A stretch of 36,717 nucleotides of DNA, taken from NCBI RefSeq assembly GCF_001695625.1, contig NZ_MBPN01000049.1:1-36717 (forward strand). Direction: 5' to 3'. The first letter of the stretch is position 1. Every line of letters begins with the position of its first letter. Source of the DNA: Pseudomonas defluvii (GTDB taxonomy: Bacteria; Pseudomonadota; Gammaproteobacteria; Pseudomonadales; Pseudomonadaceae). The notes under the pieces are model-generated. The model had not been told where the DNA came from. It searched no databases and was given only the letters and a program-made list of their open reading frames with translations. Of this stretch, positions 17,925-27,517 are shown in pieces. The translations under genes and the position numbers were made by a program.

Positions 17925-20063
17925 ATGTTCGACACGCTTTCGATTCGTCTGAAAATCGTTCTGCTTTCCGGCCTCTGCCTGCTGGGGGTCGTTGCCCTGG
18001 TCGTCAGCATCAACCTGTACCAGTCACACGACAGCGATCAACTGGTCGATAAAGCCAGCAGCACCATGCTCACCCGCAACGTACAGGCGTTGCTGCAAGC
18101 GCGGGCGGGTGAAAAGGCCGAGTTGCTCAAACGCACCTTCAGCAACAAGCTGACCCTGGCCACTGGCGTCAGCGACCAGGCGCTGGACCTTCGCAAGCTG
18201 GGCCAGGCCCAGACGATGGACGCGGCCAGTGTGCGCGCCGCACTGAGCCAAAGCCTGGCGACCGCGTTCAATCGCAACACCGACATCCTCGGCCTCTGGC
18301 TGGTGTTCCAGCCCAATGCGCTGGACGGCCGCGACAGCGCGTTCGTCAATACACTGGCAAATGGCGGCAACGACAGCGGGCGCTTCGCCACCTATTGGAG
18401 CCGCGCCCAAGGCACCGCGCTGAACACACTGATTGTCGAAGACGACCTGGCCAAAACCGAGCTCAACCTCAGCGGCACCCCCTACAACAGCTGGTACACC
18501 TGCACCTTCAACAGTGCCCAGCCCTGCCTGCTGGAACCTTATGAAGATACCGTCGGCGGCAAAAAAGTGCTGATGACCAGTATCACCGTACCGCTGCTCA
18601 GCGACGGCAAGGTGATTGGCGTGGCCGGCGTCGACATGGCGCTGGACGATCTGCAAACCGCTGCCAGCGCCGCCCAGCGTGAACTGTTCGACGGTGCCGG
18701 CCACCTGCTGGTCGTTTCTTCAGGTGGCCTGCTCGCCGCCAACAGCAATGACGCCAGCAAAGTCGGCCGAGGTATTGAGCAGGCCCTTGGCCAGGAAGGT
18801 CGGCAGGCACTGGAAAGGCTTACCGACAAACGCCCTCACGTCATCGAGCAGGGGACAATGGTTCGCGCCCTGTACCCGGTCGAACCGATCCCGAGCAGCA
18901 AACCTTGGGGGGTGTTGATCGACCTGCCAAAAGACGTACTGTTGGCCGATGCCAGTGCCCTGCAAAAGGTGCTGCAAGAGGCCCGTACCAGTGGCACCCT
19001 GAAGGTTCTGTTGCTCGCAGCCCTCGCCGGTCTTGGCGGCCTGCTGGTGATCTGGATGACCGCCACCGGCGTAACCCGACCACTGAACAGCGTGGCCGCG
19101 ATGCTTGAAGACATCGCCAGCGGCGACGGCGACCTGACCCAACGCCTGCACTATGCCCGGCAGGACGAACTGGGACGGCTGACCGGCGGCTTCAACCGCT
19201 TCCTCGACAAGCTGCAGCCGATCATCGCCCAGATCAAACAGAGCATCACTCAAGCACGCGCCACCGCCGACCAGTCCTCAGCCATCGCCCAACGTACCAG
19301 CGACGGCATGCAGGTGCAGTTCCGCGAAATCGACCAGGTGGCCACCGCCTCCAATGAAATGAGCGCCACCGCCCATGACGTCGCCAACAGTGCCGCAAGC
19401 GCTGCCAATGCCGCCCGTGGTGCCGATCAGTCCGCCAAGGACGGCAGTGCAATCATCGAGCGCAGCACCCGTGACATCGCCCTGCTGGCCGAGGATGTCA
19501 GCAAGGCGGTTGGCGAAGTCGAAACCCTGGCGGCCAACAGCGAACAGATCGGCTCTGTACTGGAAGTCATTCGCAGCATTGCCGAACAAACCAACCTGCT
19601 GGCCCTCAATGCCGCCATTGAGGCCGCACGTGCCGGTGAGAGTGGCCGAGGCTTCGCCGTGGTCGCCGATGAAGTGCGCAACCTGGCCAAGCGCACTCAG
19701 GAGTCCGTGGAAGAAATTCGCCAAGTAATCGAACGTCTCCAGAGCAATACCCGCAGCGTGGTCGCAACCATGCATGCAAGCCAAGGCAAGGCTCAGGAGA
19801 ACGCCGGGCAGATTCATCAGGCCGTCGCAGCCCTTAACCGCATCAGCGAAGCGGTGACAGTCATCAGCGACATGAACCTTCAGATCGCCAGCGCTGCCGA
19901 ACAGCAAAGCTCAGTGGCAGAAGAGGTCAACCGCAACGTCTCGGCAATTCGTGGTGTCACCGAAACCCTGACCGGCCAGGCGGCCGAGTCCGCGCAAGTC
20001 AGCAATCGACTCAACACCCTCTCCTCGCAACAGATGGCCTTGATCGAGCAGTTCAAGGTTTGA
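17925..20063 (+). CDS. Methyl-accepting chemotaxis protein with dCache-like sensor
   Basis: This is an inner-membrane chemoreceptor of 712 residues. TM1 is at about 10-31 and a periplasmic ligand-binding region of about 325 residues follows. TM2 (359-379), HAMP (380-435) and a long cytoplasmic signalling domain come next, with the conserved hairpin tip [19 protein letters not shown] and [12 protein letters not shown]. The periplasmic part ends in [16 protein letters not shown] and [16 protein letters not shown], typical of dCache domains. The arginine of the RxWY amino-acid-binding motif is replaced: the local sequence is PYNSWYTC (W190, Y191). C193 and C201 could form a disulfide. No C-terminal pentapeptide for CheR/CheB is seen. 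The ligand is unknown. A sigma-28 promoter precedes it. Confidence 0.92.
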   Translation: MFDTLSIRLKIVLLSGLCLLGVVALVVSINLYQSHDSDQLVDKASSTMLTRNVQALLQARAGEKAELLKRTFSNKLTLATGVSDQALDLRKLGQAQTMDAASVRAALSQSLATAFNRNTDILGLWLVFQPNALDGRDSAFVNTLANGGNDSGRFATYWSRAQGTALNTLIVEDDLAKTELNLSGTPYNSWYTCTFNSAQPCLLEPYEDTVGGKKVLMTSITVPLLSDGKVIGVAGVDMALDDLQTAASAAQRELFDGAGHLLVVSSGGLLAANSNDASKVGRGIEQALGQEGRQALERLTDKRPHVIEQGTMVRALYPVEPIPSSKPWGVLIDLPKDVLLADASALQKVLQEARTSGTLKVLLLAALAGLGGLLVIWMTATGVTRPLNSVAAMLEDIASGDGDLTQRLHYARQDELGRLTGGFNRFLDKLQPIIAQIKQSITQARATADQSSAIAQRTSDGMQVQFREIDQVATASNEMSATAHDVANSAASAANAARGADQSAKDGSAIIERSTRDIALLAEDVSKAVGEVETLAANSEQIGSVLEVIRSIAEQTNLLALNAAIEAARAGESGRGFAVVADEVRNLAKRTQESVEEIRQVIERLQSNTRSVVATMHASQGKAQENAGQIHQAVAALNRISEAVTVISDMNLQIASAAEQQSSVAEEVNRNVSAIRGVTETLTGQAAESAQVSNRLNTLSSQQMALIEQFKV

Positions 20064-20076
20064 CCCTCTAGCCCAT

Positions 20077-20123
20077 GCTGGCGTGTGCAGTGCCGACCCC
20101 AGGTCGCATCTGCGCACGCCAGC
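20077..20123 (+). terminator. Large hairpin after the chemoreceptor gene, no U-tract
   Basis: GCTGGCGTGTGCAG (20077-20090) pairs with CTGCGCACGCCAGC (20110-20123) over 14 pairs with one G-U, and the loop can form a further short stem. It begins 14 nt after the stop codon. The following AAAGCCCC lacks a U-run, so it may end or protect the transcript but is not a classical intrinsic terminator. Confidence 0.5.
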
Positions 20124-20358
20124 AAAGCCCCAGCACCGGCAATACCTCCTCCCCGACATACAACCGATAGCGGTTGCCTTCCCCAGCGCCGAGCCTTCGG
20201 ACATCCCGCCCTGTCCCGCATTTGTAACGTTGGCGATGCACCCTGAATTAACGGCATTTGTTCCGTGCGTGTTTATAGGTAATGACGCATTCAAACCAGA
20301 GCGCTAATAACTGGCGCATCTATACCAACGGCATTAAAACATTAGTTTTGAACAGCAC

Positions 20359-20372
20359 TTGATCTCCATCAA
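20359..20372 (+). promoter_or_regulatory. Anr (FNR-type) box of the arcDABC operon
   Basis: TTGAT-CTCC-ATCAA is a perfect Anr/FNR dyad. If centred at -41.5, transcription would start near 20407, and an AAAAAT hexamer (20395-20400, four of six matches to TATAAT) lies exactly at the -10 position. This matches the known Anr-dependent, oxygen-limited induction of arcDABC in Pseudomonas. The start site itself is inferred. Confidence 0.88.
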
Positions 20373-20556
20373 CTTAATAGGAATTTCTCCCGACAAAAAT
20401 TTGCGAATCCCGAAAAAGGGGCTAGCGTCAAATCTCGAATCACCCTAGATAAAATGCTCTAAAAACCCATGAAAGCCCAGCCAGACGGGGCTGCAGCACT
20501 TCAAAAACAGACAGGAATACACCGCCTAACTATTTGAACAACAATGGAATGTAGCC

Positions 20557-20580
20557 ATGAACTGACCTGAATCAGTTCAT
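20557..20580 (+). repeat. Perfect inverted repeat in the arcD leader
   Basis: ATGAACTGA (20557-20565) and TCAGTTCAT (20572-20580) are exact 9-bp inverted arms around CCTGAA. It lies 57 nt upstream of the arcD start and about 150 nt downstream of the presumed Anr-dependent start. It could be an mRNA stem-loop or a protein-binding dyad; there is no U-tract after it. Confidence 0.6.
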
Positions 20581-20636
20581 CCAAAAGTCGCCAATTTTAT
20601 GCTGGCCTCTCTCTTCTCCTGGAATGGAGTTATCCA

Positions 20637-22064
20637 ATGTCTGACGCTCCTGGAAAACTAAAGCTCGGTGCGCTAGTCGCACTTGTGGTGGGTTCAATGA
20701 TTGGCGGTGGTATCTTTTCACTGCCGCAAAACATGGCCGCCAGCGCTGATGTCGGTGCAATTCTGATCGGCTGGGCTATTACCGCAGTCGGCATGCTGAC
20801 CCTGGCCTTCGTCTTCCAGACCCTGGCCAACCGCAAACCGGATCTGGACGGCGGGGTGTATGCCTATGCCAAGGCCGGCTTCGGCGACTACATGGGCTTC
20901 TCATCGGCCTGGGGTTACTGGATCAGCGCCTGGATAGGTAACGTCGGCTACTTCGTGCTGCTGTTCAGCACCCTGGGCTACTTCTTCCCGATCTTCGGCG
21001 AGGGCAACACGCCCGCCGCGATCGTCGGCTCGTCAATCCTGCTCTGGGCCGTACACTTCCTGGTGTTGCGCGGGATCAAGGAAGCGGCCTTCATCAACCT
21101 GATCACCACCGTCGCCAAGGTGGTGCCGCTGGTGCTGTTCGTCCTGATCACCCTCTTTGCCTTCAAACTGGACATTTTCACCGCTGACATCTGGGGCCGC
21201 ATGAACCCGGACCTGGGCAGCGTGATGAACCAGGTGCGCAACATGATGCTGGTCACCGTCTGGGTGTTCATCGGTATCGAAGGCGCGAGCATCTTCTCGG
21301 CGCGGGCAGAAAAACGCTCGGACGTGGGCAAGGCCACGGTCCTCGGTTTCATTACCGTGCTGCTCTTCCTGGTGCTGGTCAACGTGCTGTCGCTGGGCAT
21401 CATGACGCAGCCCGAACTGGCCAAGTTGCAAAACCCGTCGATGGCGGCGGTGCTTGAGCACGTGGTCGGTCACTGGGGCGCGGTGTTGATCAGTGTAGGC
21501 CTGGTCATCTCGCTGCTGGGCGCGCTGCTGTCCTGGGTGTTGCTGTGCGCCGAAATCATGTTCGCAGCGGCCAAGGACCACACCATGCCGGAATTCCTGC
21601 GCCGTGAGAACGCCAAGCAGGTACCGGCCAATGCCCTGTGGCTAACCAATGCCATGGTGCAGATTTTCCTGGTCATCACCCTGTTCTCTGCCAGCACCTA
21701 CCTGAAGCTGATCTACCTCGCCACCTCGATGATCCTGGTGCCTTACCTGTGGTCGGCAGCCTATGCCGTGCTGCTGGCGGTACGCAATGAAACCTATGAG
21801 CAAGCCTTGGCCGAGCGCAAGAAGGACCTGTTCATCGGTGGGATTGCCTTGATCTACGCGATCTGGCTGCTGTACGCCGGCGGCGTCAAGTACCTGCTGC
21901 TCTCGGCGTTGCTCTATGCCCCCGGCGTGATTCTGTTCGCCAAGGCCAAGCGTGAAGTCGGCCAACCCATTTTTACCAACGTGGAGAAGTTGATTTTCGC
22001 CGCCGTGATCGTCGGCGCCCTGGTGGCAGCCTACGGCCTGTATGACGGCTTCCTGACTCTGTAA
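20637..22064 (+). CDS. arcD: Arginine/ornithine antiporter
   Basis: ArcD exchanges external arginine for internal ornithine, feeding the arginine deiminase pathway without net energy cost. The 475-residue protein is an APC-family carrier with about 12 or 13 membrane segments. The N-terminal signature VALVVGSMIGGGIFSLPQNMAA is the conserved TM1 substrate/ion motif, and GIEGASIFSARAEKRSDVG lies in the TM6 region. The start has a GGAATGGAG upstream. It is the first gene of arcDABC, the same order as in P. aeruginosa, with a perfect Anr box in the promoter. Confidence 0.95.
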   Translation: MSDAPGKLKLGALVALVVGSMIGGGIFSLPQNMAASADVGAILIGWAITAVGMLTLAFVFQTLANRKPDLDGGVYAYAKAGFGDYMGFSSAWGYWISAWIGNVGYFVLLFSTLGYFFPIFGEGNTPAAIVGSSILLWAVHFLVLRGIKEAAFINLITTVAKVVPLVLFVLITLFAFKLDIFTADIWGRMNPDLGSVMNQVRNMMLVTVWVFIGIEGASIFSARAEKRSDVGKATVLGFITVLLFLVLVNVLSLGIMTQPELAKLQNPSMAAVLEHVVGHWGAVLISVGLVISLLGALLSWVLLCAEIMFAAAKDHTMPEFLRRENAKQVPANALWLTNAMVQIFLVITLFSASTYLKLIYLATSMILVPYLWSAAYAVLLAVRNETYEQALAERKKDLFIGGIALIYAIWLLYAGGVKYLLLSALLYAPGVILFAKAKREVGQPIFTNVEKLIFAAVIVGALVAAYGLYDGFLTL

Positions 22065-22096
22065 CCCCCGTATTCGCAACTTGGAGGAAATAAGCC

Positions 22097-23353
22097 ATGT
22101 CCACGGAAAAAGTTAAGTACGGCGTACATTCCGAAGCCGGCAAACTGCGCAAAGTGATGGTTTGCTCCCCCGGCCTGGCGCATCAGCGCCTGACGCCGAG
22201 CAACTGCGACGAGTTGCTGTTCGATGACGTCATCTGGGTCAACCAGGCCAAGCGTGATCACTTCGACTTCGTCACCAAGATGCGTGAGCGCGGTGTTGAA
22301 GTGCTGGAAATGCACAACCTGTTGACCGAAACCATTCAGAACCCCGAAGCCCTGAAGTGGATTCTCGACCGCAAGATCACCCCGGACACCGTCGGCGTCG
22401 GCCTGACCAATGAAGTGCGCGGCTGGCTGGAAAGCCTGGAGCCCCGCAAGCTGGCCGAATTCCTGATCGGCGGCGTGGCCGGTGAAGACCTGCCAGAAAG
22501 TGAAGGCGCCAGCGTCATCAAGATGTACCGCGACTACCTCGGCCACTCCAGCTTCCTGCTGCCACCGCTGCCCAATACCCAGTTCACCCGGGACACCACC
22601 TGCTGGATCTACGGCGGCGTGACACTGAACCCGATGTACTGGCCGGCCCGACGCCAGGAAACCTTGCTGACCACCGCTATCTACAAGTTCCACCCGGAGT
22701 TTATCAACGCCGACTTTGAAATCTGGTACGGCGACCCGGACAAGGACCATGGCCAGGCAACACTGGAAGGCGGCGATGTGATGCCGATCGGCAACGGCGT
22801 GGTTCTGATCGGCATGGGTGAGCGTACGTCGCGCCAAGCCATCGGCCAACTCGCGCAATCGCTGTTCGCCAAGGGCGCCGCAGAGAAAATCGTGGTCGCC
22901 GGCCTGCCGAAATCCCGTGCGGCGATGCACCTGGACACTGTGTTCAGCTTCTGCGACCGCGACCTGGTCACGGTCTTCCCGGAAGTGGTCAAGGAAATCA
23001 TCCCGTTCATCATCCGTCCAGACAGCAAGAACAGCTACGGCCTGGACGTACGACGGGAGAACAAATCCTTCCTTGATGTCGTAGCCGAATCCTTGAACCT
23101 GAAAGCACTGCGCGTTGTGGAAACCGGTGGCAACAGCTTCGCTGCCGAGCGCGAACAGTGGGACGACGGCAACAACGTGGTGGCCCTGGAGCCTGGTGTG
23201 GTCATTGGCTATGACCGTAACACCTACACCAACACCCTGCTGCGCAAGGCCGGTGTCGAAGTCATCACCATCAGCGCTGGCGAGCTGGGCCGTGGCCGTG
23301 GCGGCGGCCACTGCATGACCTGCCCAATCGTACGTGACCCGATCGATTACTAA
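22097..23353 (+). CDS. arcA: Arginine deiminase
   Basis: ArcA hydrolyses arginine to citrulline and ammonia in the cytosol, the first step of fermentative ATP production from arginine. The 418-residue protein shows [16 protein letters not shown] and [13 protein letters not shown] in the core, [11 protein letters not shown] with the catalytic histidine, and the nucleophile C406 in [14 protein letters not shown]. The length and cysteine position match the P. aeruginosa enzyme. GGAGG precedes the ATG at a good distance, 32 nt after arcD. A strong hairpin follows the stop codon. Confidence 0.96.
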   Translation: MSTEKVKYGVHSEAGKLRKVMVCSPGLAHQRLTPSNCDELLFDDVIWVNQAKRDHFDFVTKMRERGVEVLEMHNLLTETIQNPEALKWILDRKITPDTVGVGLTNEVRGWLESLEPRKLAEFLIGGVAGEDLPESEGASVIKMYRDYLGHSSFLLPPLPNTQFTRDTTCWIYGGVTLNPMYWPARRQETLLTTAIYKFHPEFINADFEIWYGDPDKDHGQATLEGGDVMPIGNGVVLIGMGERTSRQAIGQLAQSLFAKGAAEKIVVAGLPKSRAAMHLDTVFSFCDRDLVTVFPEVVKEIIPFIIRPDSKNSYGLDVRRENKSFLDVVAESLNLKALRVVETGGNSFAAEREQWDDGNNVVALEPGVVIGYDRNTYTNTLLRKAGVEVITISAGELGRGRGGGHCMTCPIVRDPIDY

Positions 23354-23364
23354 ACGACCATCAC

Positions 23365-23394
23365 CCCGGCCACGCCTACCCGGCGTTGGCCGGG
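23365..23394 (+). other. Intercistronic hairpin between arcA and arcB
   Basis: CCCGGCCA (23365-23372) pairs with TGGCCGGG (23387-23394), and an inner CGCC/GGCG stem (23373-23376 with 23382-23385) continues it, leaving a 5-nt loop and a single bulged T. No U-tract follows. It is suited to stabilising or processing the operon mRNA at the arcA 3' end. Confidence 0.65.
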
Positions 23395-23422
23395 CCGATC
23401 ACCGAATCCAAGGAGAATCATC

Positions 23423-24433
23423 ATGGCGTTCAACATCCACAACCGTAACCTGCTGAGCCTGGAACACCACACCACACGCGAGTTGCGCTACCTGCTCGAC
23501 CTGTCACGCGACCTGAAGCGCGCCAAGTACACCGGTACCGAACAGCAGCACCTCAAAGGCAACAACATTGCGCTGATCTTCGAGAAAACCTCGACCCGCA
23601 CGCGCTGCGCCTTTGAAGTGGCCGCCTACGACCAGGGCGCCAACGTGACCTACATCGACCCCAACTCCTCGCAGATCGGCCACAAGGAAAGCATGAAGGA
23701 CACCGCCCGCGTGCTCGGGCGCATGTACGATGCCATCGAGTACCGTGGCTTCAAGCAGGAGATCGTCGAAGAACTGGCCAAGTACGCCGGCGTACCGGTG
23801 TTCAACGGCCTGACCGACGAGTATCACCCGACCCAGATGATCGCCGACGTACTGACCATGCGTGAGAACAGCGATAAACCGCTGCACGACATCAGCTACG
23901 CCTACCTGGGCGATGCCCGCAACAACATGGGCAACTCGCTGCTGTTGATCGGCGCCAAACTGGGCATGGATGTGCGCATTGCCGCGCCCAAAGCCCTGTG
24001 GCCACATGATGACCTGGTGGCTCGCTGCAAGAAATTCGCCGAGGAAAGTGGTGCACGTATCACCCTCACCGAAGACCCGAAAGCGGCGGTCAAGGGCGTC
24101 GACTTTGTCCACACCGACGTCTGGGTGTCGATGGGTGAGCCCGTCGAAGCCTGGGGCGAACGCATCCAGCAACTGCTGCCGTATCAGGTCAACGCCGAAC
24201 TGATGAAAGCCACTGGCAACCCGCGGACCAAGTTCATGCATTGCCTGCCGGCCTTCCACAACGCCGACACCAAGGTCGGCAAGCAGATCGCCGAGCAGTA
24301 CCCGCACCTGGCAAACGGCATCGAAGTGACCGACGACGTCTTCGAGTCGCCAGCCTGTATTGCCTTTGAGCAAGCGGAAAACCGCATGCACACCATCAAG
24401 GCAATCCTGGTGTCGACCCTGGCAGACCTGTAG
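23423..24433 (+). CDS. arcB: Catabolic ornithine carbamoyltransferase
   Basis: ArcB phosphorolyses citrulline to ornithine and carbamoyl phosphate. The 336-residue protein carries the carbamoyl phosphate motif [13 protein letters not shown], the HPTQMIAD segment, [12 protein letters not shown], and the ornithine-binding MHCLPAFHN. Its length and its place between arcA and arcC identify it as the catabolic enzyme and not the biosynthetic ArgF. AAGGAG precedes the ATG. Catabolic forms are dodecameric in P. aeruginosa, but that cannot be read from the sequence. Confidence 0.95.
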   Translation: MAFNIHNRNLLSLEHHTTRELRYLLDLSRDLKRAKYTGTEQQHLKGNNIALIFEKTSTRTRCAFEVAAYDQGANVTYIDPNSSQIGHKESMKDTARVLGRMYDAIEYRGFKQEIVEELAKYAGVPVFNGLTDEYHPTQMIADVLTMRENSDKPLHDISYAYLGDARNNMGNSLLLIGAKLGMDVRIAAPKALWPHDDLVARCKKFAEESGARITLTEDPKAAVKGVDFVHTDVWVSMGEPVEAWGERIQQLLPYQVNAELMKATGNPRTKFMHCLPAFHNADTKVGKQIAEQYPHLANGIEVTDDVFESPACIAFEQAENRMHTIKAILVSTLADL

Positions 24434-24448
24434 GCCCTCGGCCTTAAG

Positions 24449-24484
24449 CACGTGCGGGGGCAGCGCTGCCTGCCCCCGAACGTG
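24449..24484 (+). other. Intercistronic hairpin between arcB and arcC
   Basis: CGGGGGCAG (24455-24463) pairs perfectly with CTGCCCCCG (24470-24478) around a 6-nt loop. An outer CACGT/ACGTG stem (24449-24453 with 24480-24484) extends it beyond a one-base internal loop on each side. No U-tract follows. It is a very stable stem in the 105-nt gap between arcB and arcC. Confidence 0.68.
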
Positions 24485-24538
24485 ACGGTTGCCAAACAGC
24501 CAACATGCTTCCTCCCCTTTCGCTAAAAGGACATCACC

Positions 24539-25468
24539 ATGCGTATCGTTATTGCATTGGGCGGTAACGCTCTGCTGCGCCGTGGCGAACCAATGACTGC
24601 GGACAACCAGCGCACCAATATCCGGATTGCCACCGAACAGATCGCCAAGGTTCACCCCGGCAACCAGTTGGTCATCGCTCACGGTAATGGCCCGCAAGTG
24701 GGCCTGCTGTCGCTGCAGGCGGCGGCTTACACGTCGGTTTCCCCCTATCCGCTGGATGTGCTCGGTGCCGAAACCGAGGGCATGATCGGTTACATGATCG
24801 AACAGGAACTGGGCAATCTGCTGGATTTCGAAGTGCCCTTCGCCACCTTGCTTACCCAGGTCGAAGTTGATGCCAATGACCCGGCGTTCAAGCATCCGAG
24901 CAAACCGATCGGCCCGGTCTACAGCAAGGAAGACGCCGAGCGCCTGGCCAAGGAGAAAGGCTGGGCCATCGCCCCGGACGGCGACAAGTACCGGCGCGTG
25001 GTCGCCAGCCCAAAACCCAAGCGCATCTTTGAAATTCGCCCGATCAAATGGCTGTTGGAAAAGAGCAGCATCGTGATCTGTGCCGGTGGGGGCGGCATTC
25101 CAACGATGTACGATGCCAACGGCAAGCTCCAGGGTATCGAGGCGGTGATCGACAAGGACCTGTGCTCGGCACTGTTGGCCGAACAACTGGAAGCGGACCT
25201 GTTGGTGATCGCTACGGATGTGAGTGCGGCGTTCATCGACTACGGCAAGCCTACCCAGAAAGCCATCGCCCAGGCGCACCCGGACGAACTGGAAAAGCTC
25301 GGTTTTGCCGCCGGCTCTATGGGACCAAAGGTGCAGGCAGCTTGCGATTTTGCACGCAACACCGGCAAAGTGGCGGTCATCGGATCGTTGGCCGACATTG
25401 AAGACATCGTCAAAGGTACTGCAGGCACTCGCGTCAGCACGGCCACAGCAGGTATCCGCTACCTTTGA
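24539..25468 (+). CDS. arcC: Carbamate kinase
   Basis: ArcC transfers phosphate from carbamoyl phosphate to ADP, giving ATP, ammonia and CO2; it is the energy-yielding step of the arginine deiminase pathway. The 309-residue protein belongs to the amino acid kinase family: N-terminal [30 protein letters not shown], the [13 protein letters not shown] segment, and [24 protein letters not shown] near the nucleotide site. AAAAGGA lies 8 nt upstream of the start. It is the last classical arc gene. Confidence 0.96.
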   Translation: MRIVIALGGNALLRRGEPMTADNQRTNIRIATEQIAKVHPGNQLVIAHGNGPQVGLLSLQAAAYTSVSPYPLDVLGAETEGMIGYMIEQELGNLLDFEVPFATLLTQVEVDANDPAFKHPSKPIGPVYSKEDAERLAKEKGWAIAPDGDKYRRVVASPKPKRIFEIRPIKWLLEKSSIVICAGGGGIPTMYDANGKLQGIEAVIDKDLCSALLAEQLEADLLVIATDVSAAFIDYGKPTQKAIAQAHPDELEKLGFAAGSMGPKVQAACDFARNTGKVAVIGSLADIEDIVKGTAGTRVSTATAGIRYL

Positions 25469-25474
25469 CCCGTG

Positions 25475-25496
25475 TGACGGGCGTGCGCGCCCGTCA
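25475..25496 (+). other. Hairpin after arcC
   Basis: TGACGGGCG (25475-25483) and CGCCCGTCA (25488-25496) form a perfect 9-bp stem with a TGCG tetraloop, 6 nt after the arcC stop. The following GTTCTAAC lacks a U-tract, so partial read-through into the small downstream gene (start 25521) is plausible. Confidence 0.65.
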
Positions 25497-25520
25497 GTTC
25501 TAACCCCAAAGGAGCACACC

Positions 25521-25880
25521 ATGGCCAAGTTTGAACCCGGTCATTTGCATTTCGAGCGCCATGCGCTGAACAAGGATGACTACAGCTACAACCTGTGTCT
25601 TGACTATGAAGTCACGCACGACCCCAAGGAAGGTAAAGGCATGCTCTTTACCCTTCACGGTACGATCGAGGGCAATAGCCTCAAGGAAGACTTCTTCCTG
25701 CCCAAGGATCAGGCTTTCGATTTTGCCCGCCATGCAACACGCATCGCTCAGCAATACGGCATGCCCAAAACCGCAGGCATCGGCTCAATGCACAGTTACT
25801 ACGACCAGGTATTCGAAGACGTGCGCCGACAGCTCGACGTAAAACCCGGAGACCCGATCAAACCGGAACATCTCGCCTAG
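25521..25880 (+). CDS. Small hypothetical protein, DUF5064-like
   Basis: The 119-residue protein begins MAKFEPGHLHFERHALN and ends IKPEHLA. I recognise it as a conserved Pseudomonas protein of the DUF5064 type but know no function. It has no signal peptide, membrane segment or metal-binding cluster. Alternating short beta-like stretches (YSYNLCLDYEV, GMLFTLHGTI) are followed by an aromatic, helix-like second half (QAFDFARHATRIAQQYG). The ATG at 25521 has AAAGGAG 6 nt upstream. The same frame stays open further upstream within arcC, but that part is only the shadow of arcC. It lies 52 nt after arcC, beyond a hairpin, and may be a fifth member of the arc transcript. Confidence 0.8.
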   Translation: MAKFEPGHLHFERHALNKDDYSYNLCLDYEVTHDPKEGKGMLFTLHGTIEGNSLKEDFFLPKDQAFDFARHATRIAQQYGMPKTAGIGSMHSYYDQVFEDVRRQLDVKPGDPIKPEHLA

Positions 25881-25930
25881 CCGTCAGGGCCTCATCGCCA
25901 GCGTGGTAACGGGCACACACCTGCCAGCGA

Positions 25931-25960
25931 TTCGACCGTATCGCAGGCGCAAGGCATACT
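25931..25960 (+). promoter_or_regulatory. Possible sigma-70 promoter of gcsR
   Basis: TTCGAC (25931-25936), an 18-nt spacer, and CATACT (25955-25960) each match four of six positions of the -35 and -10 consensus. It would give a leader of about 30 nt before the gcsR start. The match is weak and by eye only. Confidence 0.3.
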
Positions 25961-25995
25961 AGCCTCCCCCGGCAGTACAGACCCGTTAACGCCCC

Positions 25996-27504
25996 ATGCG
26001 CATCCACGTCAGCTTCATCGACCGCGTCGGTATCACCCAGGAAGTCCTGGCCCTGCTCGGTGCCCGTCATCTGAACCTGGATGCCGTGGAAATGGTGCCG
26101 CCCAACGTCTACATCGATGCGCCGACCTTGAGTCCCGATGTACTCGAGGAGTTGCACGACGCCCTGCTCAATGTACGCGGCGTGCAAACGGTGAAGGTCG
26201 TCGACATCCTCCCCGGCCAGCGTCGGCACTTGCAACTGGATGCACTGCTGGCGGCAATGAGCGACCCGGTGCTGGCACTGGACAGTGCAGGTACTGTCCT
26301 GCTGGCAAATCCGGCGCTGATTGCGCTCTGCGGCCAGGAGCCGGCAGGGCGCTCAGTGGGGGAGTTTTTCGGCGACCCCGGCCTGCTTGATACCTTGCTC
26401 GAAAACGGTTTTCGCTTGCCCATGCGTGAAATGGTCCTCAACGGCCAGAGCCTGCTACTCGACGCCACCCCGATCACCAATGCCGGTGCCCTGCTGACCC
26501 TGTACCAACCCAACCGTATCGGTGAGCGCCTGTCGGCCCTGCATCACGACCACGCCGAAGGCTTCGATGCGCTGCTCGGTGACTCACCGCCGATACGTAC
26601 ACTCAAGGCCCGCGCACTGCGGGTCGCCACCCTGGATGCCCCGCTGCTGATCCATGGCGAAACCGGTACCGGCAAAGAGCTGGTGGCCCGCGCCTGCCAT
26701 GCCATCAGCAGCCGACACACTGCACCGTTCCTGGCCCTGAACTGTGCAGCCCTGCCGGAGAACCTTGCCGAGAGCGAACTGTTCGGCTATGCCCCCGGGG
26801 CCTTTACAGGTGCGCAGCGTGGCGGCAAGCCGGGGCTGATGGAACTGGCCAACCAGGGCACGGTGTTTCTCGACGAGATCGGCGAAATGTCGCCCTACCT
26901 GCAAGCCAAGCTGCTGCGGTTTCTCAGCGATGGCAGCTTTCGCCGGGTGGGCGGCGACCGTGAGGTCAAGGTCAACGTGCGGATCCTCAGCGCCACCCAC
27001 CGCAACCTGGAGAAAATGGTCGCCGAGGGTACCTTTCGCGAAGACCTGTTCTACCGCCTGAACGTGCTGAACCTGCAAGTACCGCCACTGCGCGAGCGCG
27101 GCCAGGACATCCTGTTGCTGGCCCGCTATTTCATGCAACAGGCCTGCACCCAGATCCAGCGTCCGCTCTGCCGTCTGGCCCCCGGAACGTACCCTGCCCT
27201 GCTCAGCAACCACTGGCCTGGCAACGTGCGGCAATTGCAGAACGTGATCTTCCGCGCCGCCGCGATCTGCGAAAGCAGCCTGGTGGACATTGGCGATCTG
27301 GACATCGCCGGCACGTCTGTGGCCCGCGAACAGGATGGTGAAGTGACCAGCCTGGAACAGGCCGTGGAAGACTTCGAACGCAGCCTGCTGGAAAAACTCT
27401 ATGCCACCTACCCTTCCACCCGGCAGTTGGCCAACCGCCTGCAGACCTCGCACACGGCCATCGCCCATCGCCTGCGCAAGTACGGCATCCCCGGAAAGCA
27501 CTGA
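25996..27504 (+). CDS. gcsR: GcsR, TyrR-like sigma-54 activator of glycine cleavage genes
   Basis: This enhancer-binding protein is predicted to activate the downstream gcvH-gcvP-sdaA-gcvT operon in response to glycine, as shown for GcsR of P. aeruginosa. The 502-residue protein has an N-terminal ACT domain (about 1-70), a PAS domain (about 80-170), and a sigma-54 AAA+ domain. The AAA+ domain carries Walker A GETGTGKE (221-228), an intact GAFTGA loop (268-273) and Walker B VFLDEIG (290-296). A TyrR-type helix-turn-helix lies at the C terminus (STRQLANRLQTSHTAIAHRLRKYG). The intact GAFTGA shows that it can contact sigma-54. The ribosome binding site is weak. PhhR is a paralogue with the same layout, but the position beside gcv favours GcsR. 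Confidence 0.88.
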   Translation: MRIHVSFIDRVGITQEVLALLGARHLNLDAVEMVPPNVYIDAPTLSPDVLEELHDALLNVRGVQTVKVVDILPGQRRHLQLDALLAAMSDPVLALDSAGTVLLANPALIALCGQEPAGRSVGEFFGDPGLLDTLLENGFRLPMREMVLNGQSLLLDATPITNAGALLTLYQPNRIGERLSALHHDHAEGFDALLGDSPPIRTLKARALRVATLDAPLLIHGETGTGKELVARACHAISSRHTAPFLALNCAALPENLAESELFGYAPGAFTGAQRGGKPGLMELANQGTVFLDEIGEMSPYLQAKLLRFLSDGSFRRVGGDREVKVNVRILSATHRNLEKMVAEGTFREDLFYRLNVLNLQVPPLRERGQDILLLARYFMQQACTQIQRPLCRLAPGTYPALLSNHWPGNVRQLQNVIFRAAAICESSLVDIGDLDIAGTSVAREQDGEVTSLEQAVEDFERSLLEKLYATYPSTRQLANRLQTSHTAIAHRLRKYGIPGKH

Positions 27505-27517
27505 AAGCGACATTCAG

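Larger units (their letters stand above)
20064..20636. other. 573-bp intergenic region before arcD
   Basis: This gap holds a long hairpin just after the chemoreceptor gene (20077-20123), an Anr box (20359-20372), a presumed promoter, and a leader of roughly 230 nt with a perfect inverted repeat (20557-20580). The leader also contains AACAACAAT (20537-20545), a short A-rich tract. The middle part (20124-20358) shows no convincing gene. I could not identify a clear ArgR box by eye. Confidence 0.7.

Noticed and set aside
23504..25528. 674-residue open frame on the minus strand opposite arcB and arcC
   Set aside because: Both opposite genes are certain, and the frame crosses their intergenic hairpin without any family motif. 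Similar shadows at 9516-11069, 22031-23311, 27729-29390 and 29568-31151 were rejected for the same reason.
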